Shown: positions 1-11,100, numbered from the stretch's first letter. The stretch: DNA of 64,000 nucleotides from Malaya genurostris (GCF_030247185.1 NC_080571.1:236560666-236624665); one strand, 5' to 3'. Translations and numbers: made by a program. The notes: generated from the sequence alone by a model not told the origin.

Positions 1-35
1 TATTTTTATTTCACTTTTGGGGGGATTAATTACAC

Positions 36-175
36 AATTAAAATTTTCAAAAGATGGCGCCAATTATTCTTAGCAACTTTTCCGAATATACCGTACCTGG
101 CAAGCCACGTTTTTAATGAGTTATCAATGAAGAGAGTAAAATTGGGCTTTTGAACCACTATGTGATGAGGCAAAA
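36..175. repeat. Dispersed direct repeat, copy 1 of 2
   Basis: About 140 bp that recurs in the same orientation near 1151-1292. Both copies share a stretch reading CACGTTTTTAATGAGTTATC and, just after it, TTGGGCTTTTGAACCACT. The two lie about 1.1 kb apart and differ at many positions, so they are old. They could be two members of an interspersed family or the ends of one element; no terminal inverted repeat or target duplication was found to decide. Confidence 0.55.
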
Positions 176-385
176 AGGGCCACTTTTTGGTGGGGCGAAA
201 ATGGTCACTCGACTCGGTCGGAGTCGTAAATTTCTTGTTGTTTTCTACAAAAACTTGCTGATTTTATGACGATCAACGTTATTTTCAAGAAAGTACCCAC
301 AATCGATAATCATAAATAACATTACCGATGACGTGTTTACGTTTCTAAAGTTTCTGAAGCACTTTCGACACCGGCAGCATACAAG

Positions 386-613
386 ATGGTCGATGATGTC
401 GAACCATGGAATGATTTGGACAAATGCTGTGTTTACTGGGATAAATTACTTAATAATCAGCGCTACAAAGTTGACATTGAATACTCCCACAGAGGTCACC
501 CGGATTACGCTAAAGTGACAGCACTTTCACATGAGTTAATTGTTTGTCTGAACCAGACAGTGAATCAGATTATGAGCGAATCGTTTTTTTATTCATTTGA
601 ATTTTGGTCTTAA
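386..613 (+). CDS. Short unrecognised ORF (75 aa), doubtful gene
   Basis: An ATG-started frame between the two direct repeats at 36-175 and 1151-1292. It has a mixed, non-repetitive composition (MVDDVEPWNDLDKCCVYWDK at the start) and ends in a TAA at 611-613. No domain is recognised. It might be a remnant of a host exon or of a mobile-element gene. Lack of context, and its location among repeats, keep confidence low. Confidence 0.18.
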   Translation: MVDDVEPWNDLDKCCVYWDKLLNNQRYKVDIEYSHRGHPDYAKVTALSHELIVCLNQTVNQIMSESFFYSFEFWS

Positions 614-1150
614 CTAAAAAACAATCGCATTTTATTTCATATTTTTTCATATTTTTCCATATTTCTACAACAAAATCAGCAATTTTGAAAATATTCAAGC
701 ATTTTCGCCCTGGTCTCCCCTATTCTGGAACTACAGGGTGAAGCGTGTTTAAATGTATAACTGTCATATGAAGCGGCGCGGAACAAATTCTAATTTTCGC
801 TAAAAAACCATTTCAATTTGGATTTTATGCTAGTTTACGCCCGTACAAACTTTCCTTTTTCTATCCAATGAACATTTTTTTTTAATTCCACAGTAATATT
901 TATAAGAATATGAAAAATATGGGGAGAGCAATTGAATTTGGATTACAGCAGTCTAAGATTAATTCACGTGTTAACTATTGGCTTATACATCTGGATAATT
1001 ACCTATCAGTAGGAAGTCTAATACTTTATATTAACAATGAATCTACTCACACAAAGTAATGCGTATTTTCTAAGCATACCTTTAACTGAGCGAAAACAAA
1101 TGTACACATATAAAGTTCTGTCCAGTTAGAATCCGGAATCATTTATTGTG
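614..1150. other. AT-rich spacer, nothing recognised
   Basis: No ORF of note, no clear repeat and no RNA gene seen. It holds homopolymer runs and short AT-rich stretches only. Confidence 0.5.
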
Positions 1151-1292
1151 TTGCATAAATAAAACTTGACAAAAGACGGCGTCTATCCTTCTAAGCAACT
1201 TTGTTGAAAATACTGTACCTCGAAAACCACGTTTTTAATGAGTTATCAATTAAGAGCGTGAAATTGGGCTTTTGAACCACTGTGCAGCGGTT
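1151..1292. repeat. Dispersed direct repeat, copy 2 of 2
   Basis: The counterpart of 36-175 in the same orientation, sharing the motif TTTTTAATGAGTTATCAAT and the following TTGGGCTTTTGAACCACT. It abuts the ITm-type transposase fragment that starts near 1320, so it may be a terminal part of that element or an unrelated neighbour. Confidence 0.55.
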
Positions 1293-1319
1293 TGATTACC
1301 TAGGCGCCCACTTTCTGTG

Positions 1320-1770
1320 GTATGAATTTCACGGTGTTTCGTGCAGTGAGTCAAAAGTTATTCCAGATGGAAGCTGAGAGGAGAAAAAAAAATTCTGCAA
1401 AATCGCAAAAACTTTGAAAATCGCCAAATCAACCGTGTATGATGTGTTCAGGACGAATGAGACGATGCACTCAAAGCTGTACAAGGAAGAATGCCTCAAA
1501 AACTGCGTACTACCTTTCATTAAAGCCCATAAAGGTTCCGTAAAGTTTTGGTAAGATTTGGTGAGTTGCCACTACAACCGGGAAGCTATCCAGTGGGACC
1601 GCTATAATAACGTAGATTTCATTGATGAGAATACAAATCCATCCAACTCCCCGTAGTTCGGGCCCATCGAGAAATTTGAGGTTCGGGACGCGACTCAGAT
1701 GACCAAAATGTTGAACAAATGACGTTGACTCGTTTGATGGGAGGAAAAGCACGAATTTTGATTATAAATA
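1320..1770 (+). pseudogene. ITm/DD37E-type transposase fragment (C-terminal half)
   Basis: Translating all three plus frames shows a helix-turn-helix-like stretch (KIAKTLKIAKSTVYDVF) near 1403-1453. It is joined directly to a C-terminal catalytic part: FIKAHKGSVKFW, then a stop, then DLVSCHY (the second catalytic Asp), then NNVDFIDENTNPSN and GPIEKFE (the catalytic Glu context). The region holding the first catalytic Asp is missing, so an internal deletion joined the DNA-binding and C-terminal parts. In-frame stops also disable it. The Asp/Glu arrangement fits the IS630-Tc1 superfamily with a terminal Glu (ITm, DD37E-like). Related but separate fragments lie at 7364-8155 and 31990-32942. Confidence 0.65.
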
Positions 1771-1973
1771 AAGAGAAATGATTTGTATTAATATTTTTCT
1801 TCAATTTCGTCAACCTTTGTTTTGATGTATTAACCTTATTTGTACGTCAATTCGTTACCGAGATACAGATGGTTTTATGATTCCAGATTTTGAATGGACA
1901 TAGCTTTACTCTTTCAAAGTAAGAAAACATCTATCGGTAATCACGTAGATGAATTTTCCAATATCGTCAAAAC

Positions 1974-2687
1974 AACAATCAAAAGCGGGCAGTTCGTGCT
2001 CGCATCTCACCCAACTCAGTCGAAAATCGTTTGCGGTCGAAGCAAAAGAAACAAAGACAATACAGTGCAGTGAACAATAGAGTGTACGGAATGGTCAAAT
2101 ACGATTTAACAAAGCCTGAAACTTGGCCTGCAAGACCGAATTCAATTTGTATAGATTTCAAGCGTTGCAAAGTTAGACCAGCAGCAAATGAAATTGAAAT
2201 CTTGCATCTGGACGCTAATAATGTAAGTGAGATTCAATTCAACAAGGTGTCTAACTGTGTGTACATTATGTTTAAACGTGAAAGCGATGCAATTGCATTC
2301 GCTTCGGTTAACAACGAGGTGCACAGCGTTGAGTGTGACAACATTAAATACAAAATTACTGTGCACATGGTGGACAATGCCATACAAGTACGCGTGCATG
2401 ACCTTCCCCCGCAGGCCACCGATCAGTCCGTTCGGGAGATCATGTCGCAGTACGGTGAAGTTCTCTCCATCGAAAGAGAAGTATGGCGGAATTTTCACCC
2501 CGGCCCCTCAACCCTCGTAGGAGGCAAATGGAAGCTCTTCTCCTCCTAGAAAAAGAGTGACAATGAGATCCACTTCAAAAAATTCTTTGTTTAAAAAAAT
2601 CGACTAACTCGGCCACGTAAAGTTTGTACGCAAATAGGCCTGAATAAAAATATCTTTCAAATGAAAAAAAAAAAAACAATCAAAAGC
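1974..2687 (+). mobile_element. ORF1-only retroposon, copy 1 (internally deleted)
   Basis: The element proper is 1987-2674, flanked by a perfect 13-bp target duplication AACAATCAAAAGC (1974-1986 and 2675-2687). It starts with a 5' leader containing GCATCTCACCCAACTCAGTC. It ends with CCTGAATAAAAATATCTTTC and a short A-run, typical of a reverse-transcribed poly(A) RNA. The same ends occur in copies 2 and 3 (37840-39023 and 52656-54529). Compared with them, roughly 550 bp of the ORF are missing after residue 140 or so. The join occurs where both sides read close to CCCGG/CCCCTCAA, suggesting a short-homology deletion. Confidence 0.85.
2091..2549 (+). CDS. gag-like ORF1 protein, shortened (152 aa)
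   Basis: The start ATG is the first in frame after the 5' leader and lies at the equivalent place to the start in copy 2. The N-terminal part (IDFKRCKVRPAANEIEILHL, then VSNCVYIMFKRESDAIAFA, then VDNAIQVRVHDLPPQATDQS) aligns by eye with the other copies. Its alternating hydrophobic pattern resembles an RNA-binding fold. The zinc-knuckle region and low-complexity region seen in copies 2 and 3 are deleted, and after the deletion the frame is shifted and ends at TAG. It may once have been translated; it is probably non-functional now. Confidence 0.55.
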   Translation: MVKYDLTKPETWPARPNSICIDFKRCKVRPAANEIEILHLDANNVSEIQFNKVSNCVYIMFKRESDAIAFASVNNEVHSVECDNIKYKITVHMVDNAIQVRVHDLPPQATDQSVREIMSQYGEVLSIEREVWRNFHPGPSTLVGGKWKLFSS

Positions 2688-2689
2688 CG

Positions 2690-3180
2690 TAATTTGTTTT
2701 TGTTAGTTTTCAAAAACATAAGTTTCATTGGAATGGCAAAGTCAATGTCGCTACAATCGGTTTTTTTAATCGCCACTCTCTAGTGTACAGAACTTGAAGC
2801 ATGGCTTTTCCAAAGATTCGACTGACCTGACCGCAGATACTACTTGCATCATCAGAAAACAATATAAGTGAGATTTTCGTTGAACTTTTGTTATTTCTGC
2901 CTGATATGTGTCAAACTACAAACCACAGCAGCTCCAAACCGAATAAACAAAGCCTGTTTACTGCCTTTCGCATTTGTAACAACTAAGCTATTTTGGAATA
3001 TTTTTCAAAACAAACATTTCGATTCATCGAAATAATAATGTCATGATTTTCTCTTCCTACTATTTGGTAACATTACTAACACAAAGAATGCTGTGCTCTA
3101 TCCCCTGCTTGGTTGTTTGTGGTAAGTCATCCGACTACCATCGAACAAACATCGACCAAACAGATTCTAGTGCAATCCTC
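2690..3180. other. Spacer, nothing recognised
   Basis: No convincing ORF, repeat or RNA gene. Base composition becomes gradually less AT-rich toward 3180. Confidence 0.4.
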
Positions 3181-4480
3181 TCGAATGCGATCGTGCTCCA
3201 TTACAGCTAAAACATCTCGCAAGCCCTGCCTTCGGAATCAGCCGGACAGGTTTATCGATTATCGTGAAAAGCAAACGTAAACAGTAAACACCACATGCTA
3301 TTATCGGGTTTCGAATGTTTGCGCTACTCTCATCCGCAAAAATTCAGAATTTTGCCTTAGCTGCTTATCAGCTTTCGTCTAACTTTTCGCGATCCGTCTT
3401 TCTGTCAGTCAGTCTGTCTGTCGGTCTGACTATTATACTCTTCGCGACACCCACTGAGAAACGCTCTATATATGTTTCACCACCCAACTCTCTGGGTCGA
3501 CACGGCTATATGCTATCATCCGTCAGCATCATCGCTGTGTGCAGGCAGCAGCAGACAAGGTGCTCCAGTTTTTGCACTTTGCTCTGTTGCGTGACTCCAA
3601 GCAAGAGTGGGTGGGCGTTTTCCGCTGTGTCGACGCAGCCAGGCTGAGCGGTCAGATACAAAAAGCCGGATGACGAGTGGAGCGGCGAGCCGGTTGCGTT
3701 TATTGGCCCGTCTAGTCTGCCACCGTTCGACAGCGGAATGGCACACGAGCTTGAAGAAATCAATCGTGAATTAAGATAGTTCATCGTAATTATAATTTAG
3801 ATCGAATTTGATACTGGTTTGTTATTTATGTTGGGTTTTGTTGGTTCGACTAACAATGCTTTGATAGCTATTAACTTCCCTTTTTTTCAAACGTATTTAG
3901 TGAAACAAACAAACCCAATTACGACGACGAATCTAAAATATTCGTACGTCTTACTTCAATTAATATTATTTCACTTGAATACAGCCTCTCGCTCTCTCTC
4001 TCTGTTTGAATCAATCCATTTTGCCAACCGTGGAAAACACGAAACGGGGTCATCGTTTCGATTAATGTACTTTCTTCCTATTGCTGTGTGTATTTTCCGG
4101 CGCTTCCAACCATCCCCCGCCCCATCCAACCCGAGACCGCCACGATCGCTTCGTGGACGATGTTATGCAACCTGATACCGTTCCGGTGGGATCTTGTTTC
4201 ACTTTTCTCCACTTCTAGACCGTAATTGGTGTGGGAAAATGTGCCTGCCGCTCTTTCGGGACCGTACAATAAAACCGTCACTCACGTAGGAGTGCTCTCG
4301 TTTTTTTCTTTTCTTTCTCGCATCAAACCGGTCCATTAGTGCGAGAAAACTATGCGGTGTCTCTACCGATGAAAGCGTCTTGCGCACTTTTCCTCCCGTG
4401 ACAACTTGCTTACCTCGACCGTTTTATTTTAAAGTGGGACGTGAAACTGTGTCCTAGTACGATACTGGTGGATGGGTTTC
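3180..4480. other. GC-richer non-repetitive island, possible host regulatory DNA
   Basis: This stretch stands out from its AT-rich surroundings by higher GC and the absence of repeats seen elsewhere in the window. It contains a CTATATAT TATA-like motif near 3467, a GATACAAAAAGCC TATA-like motif near 3655, and a CT-repeat (GAGA-factor-like) near 3988-4004. No ORF here has a convincing coding pattern. Interpretation as promoter or enhancer DNA, or an untranslated exon, is inference. Confidence 0.3.
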
Positions 4481-4591
4481 GCTAGTTGTGATTAAATATT
4501 GATGCACATGTCTACTGAAATTATCTTGGCTATGCGAAAAAGAGTTACCAGCGTAATACGGATTTGGATTGTAACATCAATTTTGGCTAAC

Positions 4592-4757
4592 TTCTCAGAC
4601 AGGTCATCGAGAGTAAATTCGCTCTCGCACTGGTGTCCATTCTATTTTAAATGAACCATATCGGTTATTTGTTGCTGCGATGATATCCGTCTCTCTTTTA
4701 TGGCACTGAAGAGTTGCTAGAGAGCGTGTTCGTTGATACGATAAAAGCCATCCTTGG
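4592..4757 (+). repeat. Repeat X fragment (also inside ORF1 copy 3)
   Basis: About 165 bp matching, in opposite orientation, the stretch 52938-53108 that forms one end of the insertion in ORF1 copy 3. Shared stretches include AAATTCGCTCTCGCACTGGT and the end GATACGATAAAA followed by CCATCCTTG. Both copies stop at the same point, so CCATCCTTG is likely the true terminus of the family. No poly(A) tail is present. Confidence 0.6.
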
Positions 4758-4794
4758 ATGTATGTAAATATAAGTCATATATGTATCTAATTTA

Positions 4795-5110
4795 TTCTTT
4801 ATAATTTTGGGTCTGGAATTTTGATTCCAGAGCTCCGCTCCAAAATTCAACCGGAATTTAGGAATTAAAATTAGTGCTCAGACCAAAATCCAGGTTTATA
4901 ATTCAGTTAAATTTCTCGATCGATTCAAAGGTTTCAAAGGTTTGAATGCGATAAATTCAAGGTAAGAATTCAGATTCAGAATAGAGTTGAGGAATTCTGG
5001 TTCAGCAATCAGTTTCAGGTACAGAATTAGTTCCAGAATTCAAGTCCAGAATTCTGGAACTGAAGCAGAGTTCTGGAGCCTTACTCTGTATCTGGACTCT
5101 GGAACCGAAC
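4795..5110. repeat. Degenerate CAGAATTC minisatellite
   Basis: The octamer-like motif CAGAATTC and variants (TTCCAGAATTC, GGAATTCTGG, TCTGGAACTGAA) recur irregularly across about 315 bp. The motif is partly self-complementary, so the array reads similarly on both strands. No ORF. Confidence 0.55.
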
Positions 5111-5144
5111 TTTTAAACTGAAATCTGAACCCATCTGTCGGCAC

Positions 5145-5290
5145 GGTAGTAAAGACATGGCACTTCGGTGCAATAAGTGTTTTGCAAATAGCATTAACTT
5201 TACGTCTGCTCAGCGGTTTATGTTTAACCGTTAGAGATTTAACATAAACTGCTGTCGCACTGATGAGCCGAAGGTGAAATATAACAAGCT
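5145..5290 (+). repeat. MITE family A fragment
   Basis: Contains GTGTTTTGCAAATAGC, TTTACGTCTGCTCAGCGG and CGCACTGATGAGCCGAAGG, the same motif order found at 17860-18012, 24865-25000 and 31545-31850. The last of these is a near-complete palindromic copy. Only one arm is visible here. Confidence 0.5.
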
Positions 5291-5394
5291 AAGGCAGTTG
5301 CTTCTCCTGAAAAATTTTGAAAAAAAGTTGAACAACCGAGTTTATTCGTATTCACGTCATTCGGTTATGTTTCTGACATTACTCACTCACCTTT

Positions 5395-5650
5395 TTTCAT
5401 AATCAGAGTAATTCAATGGGCAGACCGATTCCGATAGATCGGAGAGAGTTACGAGTTCGAATCCGGTCTCAGGGGTTAATTTGTCAATTCAACTATTTTT
5501 TCATCTGTCTTTTTTCTGTCCATTGTTGAATGCAGATAAAAGAGGCTGAGGTTCACTAGAAGATTGATAGTACATATTATCTATCTTCGGGCAGGAACAG
5601 CCTTGAGGCCAAGTAAAATCCGGCATAAAAAATAGCCCACGAAAGATCCA
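5395..5650 (+). repeat. Probable tRNA-derived SINE
   Basis: A good RNA polymerase III B-box-like sequence, GAGTTCGAATCC, lies at 5453-5464, with an upstream A-box-like stretch near 5418-5435 and possible stem pairing (ACCGATTCC/GATCGG). The downstream body has no ORF. No clear target duplication was found. It could be a decayed tRNA pseudogene rather than a SINE. Confidence 0.35.
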
Positions 5651-5880
5651 CTGGCTTTCTGCTTCCATGGTCAGACTCAATGTTCAATGTTTTAAATCTG
5701 GAGACTCTTTTTACTAAACTATCACTTTATTCAACAAAAAAAAAAAAAAGAAAAACAAACATATTCCGTTCAAGTCAGTAGAAATCAAAAACATTTTAAA
5801 ATTCCGTTTCCATACATAAAAACGTTAAATTATGTAGAGGGAATTATAACTCACTTGAAAAACCAATTCTATGTTATATA

Positions 5881-6814
5881 CGAGGTCTGTTCAAAAAGTT
5901 CCCGGAATTTTTTAATTGCGCGCGTCTGGAGAGTCCGGTGGACAAAATTTTTTTTTATTGTGTTGGTACATATGTCCCTAATGTATGGTGAAATTTTCAG
6001 CTGTATTCATTGTTTACATTCTGTCTTGTAGCGGTTGGTGTAGACGTGTTTTTTTGAGCTCGGCGATTTTTGTCTTGGTGACGATGGGTGCTTCCACGTG
6101 GACGATTGTGCTTTTGTTTCGACATCATAACCGTACACCCATGTTTCATCACCAGTTATGACCCTTTTAAGTAAATTTGGATCGTCGTTGACGTCGTTTA
6201 ACAGCTCCTGAGCGATGGTAATGCGTTTGTTTTTTGATCAAAATTCAGCAGTTTTGGAACGAATTTTGCTGCCACTCGTTTCATGCCCAAAACATTTAAA
6301 AAAATATGATGGCATGAGCCAACTGATATGCCAGTTTCATCAGCAACTTCTCTAATAGTGATTCGGCGATCATCCATAATCATTTTTTCCACTTTTCCCA
6401 CATTTTCATCGATTATTGACGTGCTGGGTCGACCGGAGCGTTCGTCGTCTTCAACGTCTTCGCGGTCATCTTGGAAACGCTTATACCACTCGTAAACACT
6501 TGTGTTTTTCTTAGCAGACTCACCGTAGGCTCTCTGTAACATTTCGCACACTTGGTTACACTTTATTTCATTTTTCACGCAAAATTTAATACAAATTCTT
6601 CAATTCTTCCATTGTTTAAACTAACAAAAATCGCCGAGCTCAAAAAAACACGTCTACACCAACCGCTACAAGACAGAATGTAAACAATGAATACAGCTGA
6701 AAATTTCACCATACATTAGGGACATATGTGCCAACACAATAAAAAAAATTTTAACCACCGGATTCTCCAGACGCGCGCAATTAAAAAATTCCGGGAACTT
6801 TTTGAACAGCAAAG
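5881..6814 (-). mobile_element. Mariner derivative with about 190-bp inverted arms
   Basis: A 934-bp element between TA target duplications (5879-5880 and 6815-6816). Mariner termini are normally around 30 bp, but here the outer 193 bp (5881-6073) and 191 bp (6624-6814) are near-perfect inverted copies. The inner roughly 110 bp of the arms are essentially identical. The minus-strand ORF runs from the right arm and ends abruptly where the left arm starts, just after the first catalytic Asp. The simplest reading is that the true 3' end was replaced by an inverted copy of the 5' end. It cannot encode a complete transposase. Confidence 0.85.
6074..6578 (-). pseudogene. Truncated mariner transposase (DNA-binding domain plus first catalytic motif)
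   Basis: The minus-strand frame has the paired helix-turn-helix region of mariner transposases: QVCEMLQRAYGESA, then SVYEWYKRFQDDREDVEDDE, the linker RSGRPSTS, then ITIREVADETGISVGSCHHI. It continues, after a frame change near 6230, to VITGDETWVYGYDVETKAQ (6110-6165), the first catalytic Asp motif. The second and third catalytic motifs are absent because the arm starts at 6073. The motif set resembles the SETMAR-type branch of mariners. The upstream part near 6580-6610 has a stop or frameshift before the expected start. Confidence 0.75.
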
Positions 6815-6931
6815 TACAAACAAATAAAAGAAAATAAAGATTATTTGAACTGGAAGAAAAACTTCAACCAGCAATTTTGTTTCAAGCCTAATTTTTCTAT
6901 GGCTAATTTTTCTTACAGCTTGAATAACGTA

Positions 6932-7042
6932 CGCAGAAGTAACAGGAGCGCAGACTACTGCTATGCCAATTCAAACGCGCCATTCAAACACTGCGCCTAC
7001 TGCGTGTTCGAGACTTGCTGAAAATGCTGCGCTCCTGTTACT
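6932..7042. repeat. Short fold-back (hairpin) element
   Basis: AAGTAACAGGAGCGCAG near 6934-6950 is repeated in perfect inverted orientation as CTGCGCTCCTGTTACTT at about 7026-7042, with an interior of about 75 bp. This may be a very small MITE or the inverted ends of a collapsed element. It lies immediately downstream of the mariner derivative. Confidence 0.55.
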
Positions 7043-7363
7043 TATATGAATCAAATTCATACTAAATAGCGTTTTATTGGGTTTAATCTAAATAGTGCAG
7101 TGTTATCAGTCAGTTGGAATGGAAACAGCCTTTCGTCGCTATAATCACTATTTAGAATGTGGTAAAAATATGTTGGTTCATATTAATCATTCTACGTGCA
7201 TCGAAAATATTGCAGTCATTTTTCTCGGTTGCGGTTCAGTTCAGTTCAGTACCTTTGATTTCGAGTAGTGGCAAGAAGCAAGATCTCGCCAGAAGACAAC
7301 AGGATCCTCGTGGCTTCGAATCATGGTTAGAAGTCGTTTTTGTAAACATTCCTTGTTGTATAT

Positions 7364-7987
7364 TTAGCTGTTCATTGAAACAGTGGTGATGAAGGGTTTT
7401 GAAATACAAATTGCTTGCCAGACCATAGCTTTCTTACCAAATTTTTCGACTTCAATCGATGTCTCGGACTTGTTTAACACTTGCCCTTTTCGCATCGTAT
7501 AAGATTGTGGTCCCGGCAAGGATTTGTAATCGAGTTTCACGTAGGTTTCGTCGTCCATGATTATGCAGTTCAAATTTCCAGCAAGAATCGTATTGTACTG
7601 CTTTCGAACCCTCGGTGCTTCTTGTTTCGGACTACATTTTGGTTGTTTCTGCTTCTTATAGGTTCGAAGATTCAAACGTTCTTTAACACGAAGAACATTT
7701 GACTTCGAAGTGCCCTCTTTTTTGGTCACATCCCGAACTGAAACCTCCTTCTTTTGCTCGAACGCCTTCAGTATACGTTTATCCAACTGAGGGTTAGCAG
7801 GACCTTTTTTTCGACCCGCTTTCGATTTATCCTCAAAGGTGTTATCCTCATCGAACTTCCTGATTGCATTTCGTACGGATTTTTCACTTACTCCTTCCAT
7901 TTTTGCTATCTTTCTCAGTGACAGTTCGCGTTCTGTGTACCATTTGTAAACAATTTTTCGACGTTGTTCTGCTGAAAGTCCACGCAT
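7364..7987 (-). pseudogene. ITm-type transposase, N-terminal two thirds
   Basis: I chose the ATG at 7985-7987 (MRGLSAEQRRKIVYKWY) because it opens the helix-turn-helix region. A longer frame reaching 8122 would run into the terminal repeat. Visible in order: a first helix-turn-helix (ELSLRKIAKMEGVSEKSVRN), a basic linker KAGRKKGPANPQLD, a second DNA-binding helix set (KKEVSVRDVTKKEGTSKSNV), then the first catalytic motif CIIMDDETYVKLDYKSLPG and KAMVWQAICI. The frame then ends without the second Asp and final Glu. The DDETYVK context is typical of the mosquito ITmD37E lineage (knowledge of the family; no search was run). Confidence 0.7.
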
Positions 7988-8155
7988 TTTGAAACAAACT
8001 AATGAAAACGAATAAACAACTGCACAAGTGGTTAAAGAAGAGTGTAAACAACAGAACGCAGCCATAAACATTGACAGATTCTGAACTATTGCGAAATGGC
8101 AGCGGTTTTTGGTTGCGTCCATACTTTCTGGGACAGTCTGTAATTGAACTAAGAT
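7364..8155 (-). mobile_element. Truncated ITm/DD37E-type transposon
   Basis: The 5' end is near 8151 (terminal sequence on the minus strand CAGACTGTCCCAGAAAGTA, like an ITm/Tc1 end), followed by a leader of about 160 bp and the transposase frame. The opposite end is missing: homology stops around 7385, before the second catalytic Asp. No matching inverted terminus is found to the left, so the copy is 3'-truncated. Confidence 0.65.
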
Positions 8156-8159
8156 TATT

Positions 8160-11100
8160 GACTAATGACATTTGAAAGAAAGCATCCGGATTGGTGTGAA
8201 ATCAGTATCAAAACCAATCGATTCCAACAACTACTTGAAACGATACAGTCGAATACGAAATGCTGGACATTTCGTCAGAATCCGGGTATCGACCCAGCAA
8301 TAAATTCTTTCAACACATGGTCGCAATTAAAAAGGAAAGACGCAAGGTGAATCGTTCAAATCTGAAGGAGATTTGTTGTGCCTCCGGGCCTGTTAAAGAG
8401 GTTTACTGAAGTCGATTAGTTGACACTGCCACTAGCACTTAATAGCTAAATCAACCTTGTGCAACGGCCATTGGGCGGACTAATTTAACTCGACCCATCC
8501 TTCGTTTGAATGTATCCATCTTGTATACCAAAGTGACAACAAATCATTTCGCGTCATACCGCACATCACATATGAACTAGTCACGCTGGCTAGTTGATGG
8601 CACAACACAATTGCCATAAGCGTGAATTTGTTTGCTTGTGTGCTCCGCGCTTAGCTCATCTAGTCGTTTTTTTTTCAATGTGGTCAAGTAGCGCGGGAAA
8701 CGACCTCCACAGTCGGTCAACTGCTTGTGGAGGGGTCAAACTTGCAGTGTTCGTTCCCATGCAAAACTATGACACTGATGACGCTGATGATGTTTAATGA
8801 GGACTCATAGTTTACTAGTTTATACCGTAAAGTGGACATGTTGAATCCATCAAAACTACGGGAGGAAACAAATTTCAACTAAATAGTACAAGGGGGGGAG
8901 GAGGCAAAAGGTTGCCTTTTAACTTAGTAGTCGAGTTTAATTTTAGAATCTCACTGTTCGAACTTTTTGTTGTAGATATCGTACCTACTAGCCATTGGGA
9001 TCGTCGGATATTATGACGAGACACGCTTCATGGAACTCCTCTTGTGTTAGTCGAATGTAGCGACGAGCCACGCCAGAGCAGACGCTGACGGTTCGGGGGT
9101 TGGGGAACAGTGCGGAATGCAAACATATTGGCGTTTTGCCTGGTTGAACCGCGCGCGCAGAATGAACACCCTTTCGGGCGAGACAGTGTTGGTGGTGGTG
9201 CTTGCAAATCCAAACTGGTACTGGTGTAGTTTGTAGGGTATCTAGGCGTGGATGATTTTGTTTATCTTTCGATGAAGTAATATTTACTACTCTGACACGA
9301 ATCGTTCTGCTTAATGGCAAGACGGTTTTCGAACTCGTCAAACATTCCACAGTTGAAGAAAAAATGATGTGTTTACTAGTGATTTCCGGATTTTTGTGGA
9401 ATGTGCATTAAATTAAGTGGAAGTGATGATCATGGTTACTCCATTTGCGTCGCTATTTAGAGAATTGGAAGAATTTTAATCGCTAAGCTGTATCATAAAA
9501 CATTTTTCATCACAACTTGACAGCAAAATTTGAACGGCATGGAATTCCCTCGTTTCGAAAAGATCACGTCATACAGCTGGCAAAACTCACCATCAAGCAA
9601 ACAAACTTTGTTAATTTACTCACACATATTACCGTAGGAAACTTTCGATAACACTTTCGGTTGTAAATTTACATAACGTGTTTTCTAATCGACTCAAGAA
9701 ATAGCGCGTTGAAGGATTTAGCAGCTCGTTGCAGAAGAAGAGCAACCAAAAAAAAACGTGGCCACAACTATTCCGAAGCTTGGCAAACGTGATGACGAAT
9801 ACAAAACACTCTGACCGGTCGCGAGACCTAGGCTTTCATGGGAACCCATTACACATACGTACTATATTATGCGGTAGGTTTTTTTCCTTTGCATTTGCTG
9901 AATCGATAAAAGGGACCGACGTTGACTTTATCTAGTTTTGGATGCCTACCCGTACGTAATCTAGAAAAATTGGCCAAAAGCACGTAATTCTGGTTTCGGT
10001 TGAAACGATACAAATCAAAGGATTTAAGCATATACCTGGAAATTTGATTTCGTTTCGACAACCTCTGCATTACAGTGTCATGAATAATAGCGCTGGTCGG
10101 AATCTACTTAGAAGTATATACAGCTGAAAATTATTAAATTTACAGGTGACGCAAATCTACATGTGACACAATTCAAAAGAATTTTACTAGAAAGGCTCAA
10201 AATCAAAAGGCTCAAACATACCCAGCCTTTCACCAGACCCTGTCAGCTTGAAGCGAAATCAATCTTCAGTTCAGCAACGCCATCGCACGGCATCATATTC
10301 AACATATCATGTCAATTGAATTTGACATTTCTCTCTTCTACTTCTATATACGAGATTCGATGCGGACTCGCTTGAGGGTGCCAGGCTCGCAAAAAAGATG
10401 TTGCCAATGATTTGTTCGGGAAAGTTTTATAGCTGGATATCTTGTTAATATGATGTCTTTGCTTTCACACAGACGCGTAAAATCTCATGTTTCAGTTTAA
10501 AAAATACAACAGAATACAACCATCAAAATATATTCTTCAAATTCAAAATTGCAGCTGTAGATTCTTACATTGAATATTTATAATCAACACATTTTGAAGT
10601 TTACTCAATCATCACATAGCAATTGTGTCCTCGAATGCCGTTAGCGACTGTAAATGGTTTACAAAAAATGTTGAAATAATAGATAACCTGAACACCTATA
10701 TACATTATCAAAAGTGGTAGCTTGAAATAGATGAAAGGGGAAAGATTTTGAAATCCAAATCCGGTACACAGAATGATTCGTTGAATAAGTGCTAAGACAC
10801 CCTAGGCATTCAACAGAACAACGCATTGAGTGCTAGATCGGTGAATCAGGTGAATCAAAATGCCCTCTTAGCGTGCGATTCTATTTTGTTGGTCGTTGAG
10901 TGCTTGTTGAACGACATACTGTATGAAATATTCGTTCAGTTTGCTGAGTCGGTTTGTTGTTTTTTCTCTTACAAAAATAGTGTCAAAATAAGGTGTTACC
11001 TTCAGATAGAAAGAAAATTTGTTGTTATTCTACGTGAAGTAGAAGAATTGTACAGGTATGTAGTGTTAGTTTAAAAAAACGTGATTAATCCACCTAGCAG

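Noticed and set aside
8988..9350. 120-codon minus-strand frame in GC-richer DNA
   Set aside because: No recognisable motif, no splice or promoter context; length is compatible with chance in this composition.
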